DNA of 6,158 nt from Alphaproteobacteria bacterium (lineage in GTDB: Bacteria; Pseudomonadota; Alphaproteobacteria; Sphingomonadales; Sphingomonadaceae). The position numbers and the translations under genes are program-made. The notes under the pieces were generated by a model. That model was not told where the DNA came from. It made no database searches and saw nothing but the letters and a program-made list of their open reading frames with translations. The stretch covers positions 1 through 6,158 of the forward strand of contig JAGWQR010000120.1 of the NCBI GenBank assembly GCA_028869975.1, written 5' to 3'. Of this stretch, positions 1 to 5,750 are shown piece after piece (the stretch's first letter is position 1; each line of letters begins with the position of its first letter).

Positions 1-579
1 ATCGATGGCAAGGGCAAAGTCTCGATTGCCTTTTCGGGTGATGGCGCATGCAACCAGGGCACGACCTTCGAGGCGATGAACCTCGCGGTCGTCACCAAGG
101 CACCTGCGATTTTCATCTATGAGAACAACAAATACTCCGAGCATACCGGCTACCAATATGCGGTCGGCACGGCGAACGACATTGCCAGCCGCGCTGAGAG
201 TTTCGGGATGAAAGTATGGCGCGGCGATGGCTGCGATTTCTTCTCGGTGCATGAGACGATGCGCGAAGTGCTTGATTACGTCCGCAGCGGTGCTGGCCCC
301 GCCGCCGTCGAGTTCGATACCGAGCGATTCTTCGGGCATTTCGAGGGTGACCCGCAGCGCTATCGCGGCGAGGGTGAGCTTGATCGGCTGCGCGCCACCC
401 GCGACTGCCTCACCAAGTTCCGTGAGAGCGTGACGAGCGCCAAGCTGCTGGACACCAAGGCGCTCGATGACACCGACGCGGAAGTGATGGATTTGATCGA
501 ATCCTCAGTGGCCGCATCGCGCGCAGCGGCGCGGCCAACAGCAGAAGATGTCCTAGCCGACGTCTATATTTCATATTGA
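1..579 (+). CDS. TPP-dependent 2-oxoacid/acetoin-type dehydrogenase E1, alpha subunit (5' partial)
   Basis: This is the C-terminal 192 residues of an E1 alpha subunit; the reading frame is open to base 1, so the start lies outside the window, and the ATG at 76 is internal. With E1 beta it would bind thiamine diphosphate, decarboxylate or cleave the keto substrate and pass the acyl group to the E2 lipoyl arm in the cytoplasm. The TPP/Mg motif is plain: GDG at visible residues 13-15 (bases 37-45), ending in ENN at 41-43 (bases 121-129). The stretch GHFEGDPQRYR (112-122) resembles the AcoA (acetoin dehydrogenase) branch more than the RGHS-type loop of pyruvate dehydrogenase; this comparison is from memory of the families. 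It is followed by E1 beta after 15 bp, in a clear operon. The E1 alpha assignment is firm; the substrate is not. Confidence 0.93.
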   Translation: MDGKGKVSIAFSGDGACNQGTTFEAMNLAVVTKAPAIFIYENNKYSEHTGYQYAVGTANDIASRAESFGMKVWRGDGCDFFSVHETMREVLDYVRSGAGPAAVEFDTERFFGHFEGDPQRYRGEGELDRLRATRDCLTKFRESVTSAKLLDTKALDDTDAEVMDLIESSVAASRAAARPTAEDVLADVYISY

Positions 580-594
580 TCAGGAGCTTCGACC

Positions 595-1605
595 ATGGCT
601 GAAATGATGATGCGTGACGCGATCCTGACCACGATCCGCGATGAGATGCGGCGTGATCCCAACGTGGTGGTGCTGGGCGAGGATTTGGTGGGTGGCATGG
701 GCACGGCGGGCGGGCCGGAGGCGATTGGCGGCATCTGGAGCACTTCAACGGGCCTGTTCGGTGAATTCGGCGCGGACCGGGTGATCGACACGCCGATTTC
801 CGAAAGCGCGATTGTCGGTGCGGCGGGTGGCCTCGCGCTCGCCGGCAAACGGCCGGTTGCCGAGCTGATGTTCGCAGATTTTGTTGGTGTCTGCCTCGAC
901 CAGCTCTGGAACCAGATGGCCAAGTTCCGTTACATGTTCGGCGGCAAAACCACATGCCCGGCGGTGATCCGCATGGCCTATGGTGCGGGCTACAACGCCG
1001 CCGCGCAGCACAGCCAGGCGGTCTATGCGCTGATGACCGCGCTGCCCGGCCTTAAGGTCGTGCTGCCGTCCACCCCCGCCGACGCCAAGGGGCTGCTGAC
1101 GCAGGCGATTCGCGATGATGATCCGGTCATCTTCATGGAGCATAAGGCGCTCTATGGCATCACCGGCGAGGTGCCCGATGGTGATTATATCATTCCCTTT
1201 GCCCATGCGCGCCTCACCCGTGCAGGCGAGGATGTGACGATTGTCGCCTCGGGCATGATGCTCGGCTTTGCCGAGGCAGCGGCGGACAAGCTGGCGGCAG
1301 AGGGCATTGGCTGCGATGTGATCGACCTGCGCACCACCAGCCCGCTCGATGAGGAAGCAATTATCGATTCGGTGGAGGTGACTGGTCGCTTGGTTGTGGT
1401 CGATGAGAACCCCCCGCGCTGTTCGATCGCGGCTGACATCACCGCGCTGGTTGCGCGACGTGCTTATGCCAGCCTAAAAGCGCCGCCCGAGATGGTGACG
1501 CCGCCACACACGCCGATCCCGTTCGCGCGCGAGCTGGAGAGCGCTTACCTGCCCTCACCCGACAAGGTGGAAGCTGCCGTGCGCAAAACGCTGGCGTGGA
1601 AGTAG
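595..1605 (+). CDS. TPP-dependent 2-oxoacid/acetoin-type dehydrogenase E1, beta subunit
   Basis: This 336-residue protein has the normal E1 beta length. It forms the alpha2beta2 E1 with the upstream gene product and docks on E2. An N-terminal pyrimidine-binding domain (about residues 4-180) is followed by a transketolase C-terminal domain (about 200-325). Glu70 in TPISESA fits the conserved glutamate that contacts the TPP aminopyrimidine, and His139 in AAAQHSQ is the conserved active-site region. The segments AKFRYMFGGK (109-118), IRDDDPVIFMEHKALYG and VPSTPADAKGLL-type text are very close to AcoB of acetoin dehydrogenases as I remember them. The ATG at 595 has AGGAG at 582-586 with an 8-nt spacer, 15 bp after the E1 alpha stop. 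Alternatives are pyruvate or branched-chain E1 beta, which I think less likely. Confidence 0.95.
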   Translation: MAEMMMRDAILTTIRDEMRRDPNVVVLGEDLVGGMGTAGGPEAIGGIWSTSTGLFGEFGADRVIDTPISESAIVGAAGGLALAGKRPVAELMFADFVGVCLDQLWNQMAKFRYMFGGKTTCPAVIRMAYGAGYNAAAQHSQAVYALMTALPGLKVVLPSTPADAKGLLTQAIRDDDPVIFMEHKALYGITGEVPDGDYIIPFAHARLTRAGEDVTIVASGMMLGFAEAAADKLAAEGIGCDVIDLRTTSPLDEEAIIDSVEVTGRLVVVDENPPRCSIAADITALVARRAYASLKAPPEMVTPPHTPIPFARELESAYLPSPDKVEAAVRKTLAWK

Positions 1606-1614
1606 GAGGGCGGC

Positions 1615-3027
1615 ATGGCCAATTTGCGCGCATTCACCATGCCCAAATGGGGCATCGAGATGACCGAGGGCACCGTCGCCGAATGGATGGTGAAGGAGGG
1701 TGCGGCTTTCAAGAAAGGCCAAACGCTGTGCCTGATCGAGACCGACAAGATCACCAACGAGGTTGAGGCCGAATATGATGGCGTGCTGCACAAGCTAACT
1801 GCGCCGGTGGGCGAGGTCCTCTCCGTCGGGGTGCTGCTCGCGGTGATGGGTGATGCGGGCGCGAGTGCGGATGACGTGACGGCGTTTGCGGCGAGCTTCA
1901 AGGCGGCGGATACGCGCGTGGCGGCAAAGGCGGGGGCCGGTGCGCCAGTGGCTGAGGTTCCCGCGCCCGCCGAGGCCCCAAAGCGTATCGAAACCAATCG
2001 CCCGATCAGCCCCAAGGCACTCGAACTGGCCGAGCGATTGGGTGTTGATCTCAACCCGATTCATGGCTCGGGCAAAGGCGGGCGAATCAGCTATCAGGAT
2101 GTGTTGCAGGCGAGCCGGCCAGAAGCGCAGCCCGTCCTGCGCGGGCCACTCAAGCTCGATGCTGCACTGGAGCGTGTTTATGCCTCACCGCTCGCCAAGC
2201 GGGTTGCGGCGCTGCACGGGGTTGATCTCGGCGGGATCAAGGGCACAGGTCCGCGCGGGCGGATCACCAAGGCCGATGTGCTGGCACTGATCGGCGCGCA
2301 GGCGGATGATGGGGGCGTGACCAGGCCTTTCGCGCCCTCCGCCAACGCCCCGCGCATTGTACCGATGGACAAAATCCGCACCGTTGTGGCGCGCCGCCTG
2401 ACCGAAGCTAAATCAACCATTCCGCATTTCTATCTGCGCATGAGTGTGCGGGTTGATGCGTTGCTGGCGCTGCGCAAGGCGGCCAACACCGTCACCGGCA
2501 TGAAGGCGTCGATCAACGATTATCTGGTACGCGCCTGTGCGCAGGCGCTTGCGCAACACCCGGATGTCAATATTCAGGTGCATGGTAGCGACATCCACCA
2601 TTTCGCCCATGCCGACATATCGGTGGCGGTCGCGTCCGCGCGCGGGCTGGTGACGCCGATCATTCGCGGTGCCGACGAAATGTCCCTCGCGCAGATTGCA
2701 GCAGCGACCAGGGACATTATCGCGCGCGCGCAGGCGGGCAAGCTCGGTTATGCCGATATGGACGGCGGCACCTTCACCATTTCGAATCTCGGCATGTTCG
2801 GGATCGAGCAGTTCGACGCGATCATCAACCCGCCGCAGGGGGCGATATTGGCGATCGGCGGCGTCTCGCGCGCACTGGTTGAGGGGGCGGATGGCGAAGC
2901 GGAATTCGCTTCACAACTGGCGCTCTCGCTCTCGTGCGATCACCGCGCGATTGACGGAGCAGTGGCCGCGCGCTTCATGGTGACTTTGAAAGGCCTGATC
3001 GAAGCGCCGGAGACGATGTTTTCCTGA
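1615..3027 (+). CDS. Dihydrolipoamide acyltransferase (E2) with one lipoyl and two E3-binding-type domains
   Basis: E2 core subunit, 470 residues. It carries the acyl group from E1 on a lipoyl lysine and transfers it to CoA. Visible order: lipoyl domain at about 4-78 with the lipoylation site Lys45 in IETDKITNEVEAE; an Ala/Pro-rich linker at about 79-127; a first peripheral-subunit-binding domain at about 130-166 (SPKALELAERLGVDL, then GSGKGGRI); a second at about 189-226 (ASPLAKRVAALHGVDL, then GTGPRGRI); a short linker; and the catalytic domain at about 246-470. The catalytic motif DHRAIDG places His443 and Asp447, with TISNLGMFG at 388-396. The lipoyl domain text (MPKWGIEMTEGTV) is acetoin-dehydrogenase-like, but the core is a true acyltransferase and not the alpha/beta-hydrolase seen in some AcoC proteins. 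AGGAGG at 1604-1609 overlaps the E1 beta stop, giving a 9-bp gap. E3 does not follow. Confidence 0.95.
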   Translation: MANLRAFTMPKWGIEMTEGTVAEWMVKEGAAFKKGQTLCLIETDKITNEVEAEYDGVLHKLTAPVGEVLSVGVLLAVMGDAGASADDVTAFAASFKAADTRVAAKAGAGAPVAEVPAPAEAPKRIETNRPISPKALELAERLGVDLNPIHGSGKGGRISYQDVLQASRPEAQPVLRGPLKLDAALERVYASPLAKRVAALHGVDLGGIKGTGPRGRITKADVLALIGAQADDGGVTRPFAPSANAPRIVPMDKIRTVVARRLTEAKSTIPHFYLRMSVRVDALLALRKAANTVTGMKASINDYLVRACAQALAQHPDVNIQVHGSDIHHFAHADISVAVASARGLVTPIIRGADEMSLAQIAAATRDIIARAQAGKLGYADMDGGTFTISNLGMFGIEQFDAIINPPQGAILAIGGVSRALVEGADGEAEFASQLALSLSCDHRAIDGAVAARFMVTLKGLIEAPETMFS

Positions 3028-3432
3028 TCAGCCGCTGCGTTGCTTCGCCGCGCACGCCGCCACCACGGTTGCGGGGTCATAATAATAGGGTTTGATCTCG
3101 CACACCTTGCCATCGCGGAACCTGAACATCTCGCATAGCTCTGCATTCGCCAGGCTTGGATCGACAAATTCGAAATGCAGGATGGTGACCGCATAATCGC
3201 CGCCGGTCGTGGTCTGGATGCGGGTGAGCGCTTTCACATCCATCATCACCATGACCTTGGTGTAAAGCTCGCGCAGTGCGCTGCGGCCCTTATAAACGCC
3301 CGCCATCGGCAGGCCATCGGCCTCGCTCACGACAAAATCATCGGTCAACATAGTCTCGGCGGTGTCGAAATCACCAACGCCGGTGGAGGCATAAAGGTCG
3401 TCGATCAGTTTCAGTTTTTCGTCATGGGTCAT
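3028..3432 (-). CDS. SnoaL/NTF2-like fold protein (134 aa), function unknown
   Basis: A small cytoplasmic protein of the cone-shaped alpha+beta barrel type (SnoaL-like/NTF2 superfamily, which includes isomerases, dehydratases, epoxide hydrolases and polyketide cyclases). The N-terminal helix LKLIDDLYASTGVGDFDTAE, the DDFVV strand, the GRSALRELY helix and the late strand pattern CEMFRFRDGKVCEIKPYYYDP fit the family. I chose the ATG at 3432 and not the one at 3480 because it is preceded on the minus strand by AAAGGAGAG (3446-3438) with a 7-nt spacer from AGGAG, and because the 16 extra upstream residues are basic and look non-coding. The gene is divergent from the ABM gene and convergent with E2: its stop (3028-3030) abuts the E2 stop (3025-3027). 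No catalytic residues can be named with confidence, so the substrate is unknown. Confidence 0.85.
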   Translation of the reverse strand: MTHDEKLKLIDDLYASTGVGDFDTAETMLTDDFVVSEADGLPMAGVYKGRSALRELYTKVMVMMDVKALTRIQTTTGGDYAVTILHFEFVDPSLANAELCEMFRFRDGKVCEIKPYYYDPATVVAACAAKQRSG

Positions 3433-3437
3433 GGTGG

Positions 3438-3446
3438 CTCTCCTTT
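3438..3446 (-). promoter_or_regulatory. Ribosome binding site of the leftward SnoaL-like gene
   Basis: On the minus strand this reads AAAGGAGAG, with AGGAG ending 7 nt before the ATG at 3432. It decides the start: the longer reading frame from 3480 would place this site inside the coding region. Confidence 0.85.
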
Positions 3447-3456
3447 GCAGCAATGT

Positions 3457-3479
3457 TGCGCGCCTCGGCGCACCGCGCA
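3457..3479. repeat. GC-rich inverted repeat in the divergent region
   Basis: TGCGCG (3457-3462) is matched by CGCGCA (3474-3479) around an 11-nt centre. Within it GCGCC-TC-GGCGC (3460-3471) forms a second, shorter palindrome. It could be an operator for a regulator encoded elsewhere, or chance in GC-rich DNA. It lies in the 5' leader region of the leftward gene. Confidence 0.3.
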
Positions 3480-3540
3480 CCTAGCGAAAACATGAGTGCC
3501 GGATTGCTAAGGAGCGCGCGATAGGGCATCAACCATACAC

Positions 3541-3548
3541 AAGGAGAG
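3541..3548 (+). promoter_or_regulatory. Ribosome binding site of the ABM-domain gene
   Basis: AAGGAGAG, with AGGAG at 3542-3546 and a 7-nt spacer to the ATG at 3554. It supports that start and nearly matches the sites of the two SnoaL-like genes. Confidence 0.85.
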
Positions 3549-3553
3549 CGACC

Positions 3554-3859
3554 ATGATTTTCGTTGCCGGCATCATGAACATGAACCCATCCGACATCCC
3601 ATCTTTCGTCGCTGATTATGATGCGATGCGTAACGATGTGCTCGCCGAACCGGGCTGCCATCATTATTCGCTGCTGGTTGAGGATGCGCCGACCGGCCTC
3701 GTCAATGTCATGGAAATGTGGGATGATGTGGACGCGCTCAAGGTGCATCTCGGCACGCCCCATATCGCCAAATTCTTTGCGGCCCACGCCCCGCACATGC
3801 AGGCATCCACCGTGCAGGTCTATCATATTTCCGGTGCCGAGCCGCTGCCAGGCATGTGA
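3554..3859 (+). CDS. ABM-domain (antibiotic biosynthesis monooxygenase / YgiN-like) protein, 101 aa
   Basis: A small ferredoxin-like-fold protein of the dimeric alpha-beta barrel type. ABM members include cofactor-free quinol or anthrone monooxygenases as well as proteins with no known activity. The family pattern is clear: an N-terminal strand (MIFVAGIMNM), a helix through DYDAMRNDVLAEPGC with the typical EPGC turn at about 32-35, the strand HHYSLLVED, then VNVMEMWDDVDALKVHLGTPHIAKF, matching the usual E-x-W-x-D-xx-A-xxx-H-xxx-PH signature. The length of about 100 residues is normal for a single domain. It is the first gene of the rightward run after the divergent region, and the Rieske ferredoxin gene follows after 6 bp, which suggests co-translation. 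A monooxygenase reaction is possible but not shown by the sequence. Confidence 0.85.
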   Translation: MIFVAGIMNMNPSDIPSFVADYDAMRNDVLAEPGCHHYSLLVEDAPTGLVNVMEMWDDVDALKVHLGTPHIAKFFAAHAPHMQASTVQVYHISGAEPLPGM

Positions 3860-3865
3860 ACGGGC

Positions 3866-4219
3866 ATGGCTGATTATGTGCCGGTGATTGCGGTTGCCGA
3901 CTTCCCCGAAGAGGATAAACATACCTGCCAGATCAAGGGCTGGCATGTGCTGGTCTGCCGCGATGAGGGTCAATTTTATGCGGTCAATGACCGCTGCACC
4001 CACGCCGCCTCGTTCCTTTCCACCGGGCGGATGCGGCGTGGCGCGCTGATGTGTCCGCTGCACGGCGCGCGGTTTGAGATTGCCTCGGGAAAATGTCTCG
4101 GCGGGGCCTATGATCCCTTGCGCAAATTCGATATCCGCATCTCTGATGGTATGATCGAGGTGTCGGTGCCAGACGAAGCCCCCGGCATGATGGATCTGCC
4201 GATGATGCAAATAGGCTGA
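3866..4219 (+). CDS. Small Rieske [2Fe-2S] ferredoxin
   Basis: A 117-residue single-domain Rieske protein, most likely a soluble electron carrier to an oxygenase. The cluster ligands are Cys44 and His46 (CTH) and Cys63 and His66 (CPLH), with 16 residues between the two motifs. The extra cysteines that form the disulfide in bc1-type Rieske proteins are missing, so this is the low-potential ferredoxin class used by ring-hydroxylating dioxygenases (BphA3-like). No signal peptide or membrane segment is visible. GAYDPLRKFDIRISDGMIEV at 80-99 is the usual C-terminal strand region. After it comes a Met-rich tail (residues 107-117, four Met) that is longer than I expect. There is no strong ribosome site before the ATG at 3866; translation probably couples to the ABM gene 6 bp upstream. 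No oxygenase large subunit or reductase is in the window, so its partner is unknown. A NirD-like role is a less likely alternative. Confidence 0.92.
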   Translation: MADYVPVIAVADFPEEDKHTCQIKGWHVLVCRDEGQFYAVNDRCTHAASFLSTGRMRRGALMCPLHGARFEIASGKCLGGAYDPLRKFDIRISDGMIEVSVPDEAPGMMDLPMMQIG

Positions 4220-4302
4220 ACCGCCCCCCTCGCGGATTGGTTAGGTGTTGCGTACGCCGCACCGCGTTAGGGTGGTGGCAAACAAGCAAAGGAGAGTCCC
4301 CC
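4220..4302. promoter_or_regulatory. Intergenic region with an 18-bp imperfect dyad
   Basis: This 83-bp gap splits the rightward run between the ferredoxin and the second SnoaL-like gene. At 4245-4262 an 18-bp dyad is centred on the perfect palindrome GCGTACGC, with 7 of 9 positions pairing. The motif GTTAGG occurs just before it (4240-4245) and GTTAGGG just after (4265-4271). This could be an operator or internal promoter, but no clear -35/-10 pair is seen and there is no U-tract terminator. Confidence 0.3.
4288..4296 (+). promoter_or_regulatory. Ribosome binding site of the second SnoaL-like gene
   Basis: AAAGGAGAG, with AGGAG at 4290-4294 and an 8-nt spacer to the ATG at 4303. It rules out the upstream in-frame TTG at 4237 as the start. 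Confidence 0.85.
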
Positions 4303-4731
4303 ATGCCCTTTACCGGCCCCGTTGAAGACCGCCTCGCGATCCGCGAATTGCTCGATACCTACTCGCACGCCGTCTGCACGCGCGATCCCGAACTGTGGGG
4401 CTCGCTCTGGGCCGAAGACTCCGTCTGGCTGATGCCCGATTATCCCGAATTTGCAGAAACGCATGGCCGCACGGCGATTGTCGAGATGTGGAATGGCGCA
4501 ATGGCGCACTATCCGGGCATCCTGTTTGTCACCACACCGGGGTCGATTGAGGTCAATGGCAACACCGCCAAGGTCGTCGCCTATACCTCCGAAGTTTACG
4601 ATCAGGCGGGTGACACCAAGCGTGATCGTGGCGTCTATCATGATGAATGCGTCAAGCTGGATGGCAAATGGGTGTTCAAATCGCGCCAGTTCCGCAACGT
4701 TCACCGCCAGAGCGGTGCCAAAGGGCTGTGA
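4303..4731 (+). CDS. SnoaL/NTF2-like domain protein (142 aa)
   Basis: A second NTF2-fold protein, of the SnoaL-like subgroup often found in catabolic and polyketide clusters. The opening VEDRLAIRELLDTYSHAVCTRDPELWGSLWAEDSVW (about residues 7-42) is the family's characteristic helix-helix-strand start, with the conserved Tyr20, Asp28 and Trp36/Asp39 pattern. VEMWNGAM and the late strands around VYHDECVKLDGKWVFKSRQF (111-130) complete it, and His113 lies where related dehydratases place a pocket histidine. The activity could be a dehydratase, isomerase, cyclase or hydroxylase-like reaction; nothing in the sequence decides. It is not an obvious duplicate of the SnoaL-like gene at 3028-3432: beyond the fold I see no shared stretches. 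The downstream MDR gene overlaps its stop codon, so the two are probably translated together. Confidence 0.87.
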   Translation: MPFTGPVEDRLAIRELLDTYSHAVCTRDPELWGSLWAEDSVWLMPDYPEFAETHGRTAIVEMWNGAMAHYPGILFVTTPGSIEVNGNTAKVVAYTSEVYDQAGDTKRDRGVYHDECVKLDGKWVFKSRQFRNVHRQSGAKGL

Positions 4732-5738
4732 GCGTTCAGGCGCGCTATTGGCGGCTCAACGCGCGGCCCGAGGGCCATGATTATGCGGGTGCGCTCTCGC
4801 TGGAAACGCGCGCACTCGGTGCGCCCAAGCCCGGCGAGGTTATCGTCAAGGCCGAATATCTCTCGATGGACCCCGGCGTGCGCGTGTGGATGACCGCGCG
4901 CGAGGACAGTTATTCGCCGCCGATCCCGCTTGGCGCCCCGATGCAGGGCCAGTTTATCGGCACGGTGGTCGAGTCGGCAGCGGACGGGTTTGCGGCGGGC
5001 GATACGGTGCGCGGTTTCGGGCAATGGGCCGATCATTCGCTGGTGGACGCCACCATGTCGGGCCTGAGCAAGCTAGACCCCGATGTGCGCGATGTCCGTG
5101 ATCATTTCGGTGCGCTTGGCCTCAATGGCTGGACGGCATTGTGCGGCCTGCGTGATGTGCTGAATTTGCAAGGCGGCGAAACCGTGCTGGTGTCGGCTGC
5201 GGCGGGCGCAACCGGCAGCGTCGCGTGCCAGATTGCGCGCAATATGGGCTGCACCGTCATCGGCATCGCCGGATCGGACGCGAAATGCGCGTATCTGACC
5301 GGCACCCTCGGCATAGCCCGGGCGATCAATTACAAGCGCGAGGATGTCGCCGCCGCACTCGCCAGGATTGAGGGTGGCATCAATGTCTATTTCGAGAATG
5401 TCGGCGGCGCGCTGCTCGATGCGGCCTTGCCGAACATGGCGATGTATGGCCGCATCGGCATTTGCGGGCTGATCGAGGGTTATACCAGCGACTCAGGCCT
5501 GCCCGGCCCGGCGCGGTTCGACCAGATATTGATGAAGCGGCTCACGGTTTCGGGCATTTTCCTGCCCGACTTCATGATGAAGGGGATCGATTATTATCCC
5601 CCGCTCAAGCAATGGTATGATGCGGGCAAGCTGCGGCTCGATTTCGATGAAACCAGGGGACTGGAGAATGTGCTGGTCGCGTTCACACGGCTGATGACGG
5701 GGCAGAACACCGGCAAGGTGATCGTGGATATTCGCTGA
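4728..5738 (+). CDS. NADP-dependent zinc-independent MDR oxidoreductase (alkenal/curcumin/prostaglandin reductase-like)
   Basis: A 336-residue medium-chain reductase of the leukotriene B4 dehydrogenase / CurA-like subgroup, which typically reduces C=C bonds of enones with NADPH. The N-terminal text RLNARPEG and the segment AEYLSMDPGVRVWM (42-55) are family hallmarks. The Rossmann motif AAAGATGS is at 157-164, Lys186 and Tyr202 lie in regions linked to NADP binding in the family, and VYFENVGG (220-227) is the subgroup signature. Zinc-ligand cysteines of classical alcohol dehydrogenases are absent. I chose the GTG at 4728, which overlaps the preceding TGA (GTGA) and gives the normal family length and N-terminus. 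The in-frame ATG at 4647 would add 27 poor residues buried in the upstream gene. A purine-rich AAAGGG lies just before the start. The true substrate is unknown. Confidence 0.9.
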   Translation: MSVQARYWRLNARPEGHDYAGALSLETRALGAPKPGEVIVKAEYLSMDPGVRVWMTAREDSYSPPIPLGAPMQGQFIGTVVESAADGFAAGDTVRGFGQWADHSLVDATMSGLSKLDPDVRDVRDHFGALGLNGWTALCGLRDVLNLQGGETVLVSAAAGATGSVACQIARNMGCTVIGIAGSDAKCAYLTGTLGIARAINYKREDVAAALARIEGGINVYFENVGGALLDAALPNMAMYGRIGICGLIEGYTSDSGLPGPARFDQILMKRLTVSGIFLPDFMMKGIDYYPPLKQWYDAGKLRLDFDETRGLENVLVAFTRLMTGQNTGKVIVDIR

Positions 5739-5750
5739 AGCTCCCTGAGG

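Larger units (their letters stand above)
3433..3553. promoter_or_regulatory. Divergent intergenic region, presumed two-way promoter
   Basis: These 121 bp separate the start codons of two genes read in opposite directions, so promoters for both should lie here or within the flanking genes. I see no textbook -35/-10 pair; TTGCTA at 3504-3509 is a weak possible -35 for the rightward gene without a good -10 partner. A GC-rich dyad sits nearer the leftward gene (3457-3479). Both edges carry strong Shine-Dalgarno sequences. The assignment rests on layout, not on a recognised promoter motif. Confidence 0.45.

Noticed and set aside
410..955. 181-codon minus-strand open frame across the E1 alpha/E1 beta junction
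   Set aside because: Arg/Pro/Ser-rich low-complexity translation, antisense to conserved E1 sequences with clear motifs.
1545..2054. 169-codon minus-strand open frame opposite the start of E2
   Set aside because: Ala/Ser/Thr-rich antisense translation of the lipoyl domain and its Ala/Pro linker; no ribosome site or family pattern.
2999..3047. CGAAGC / GCTTCG inverted repeat spanning the E2 stop
   Set aside because: Six-bp arms with a loop of more than 30 nt in GC-rich coding DNA; likely chance.
3492..3524. Ten-codon mini-ORF in the divergent region, a possible leader peptide
   Set aside because: No Shine-Dalgarno before its ATG, no run of a regulatory amino acid and no attenuator hairpins after it.
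3422..4210. 262-codon open frame on the minus strand opposite the ABM and Rieske genes
   Set aside because: Its translation is His/Arg-rich without any family pattern and lies fully antisense to two well-supported genes; it is a by-product of GC-rich codon use.
4221..4234. CCGC...GCGG hairpin after the ferredoxin stop as a terminator
   Set aside because: Only a 4-bp stem with a C-rich loop and no T-run after it.
5739..5750. Terminator between the MDR and SDR genes
   Set aside because: Only 12 bp are available and there is no inverted repeat with a T-tract.
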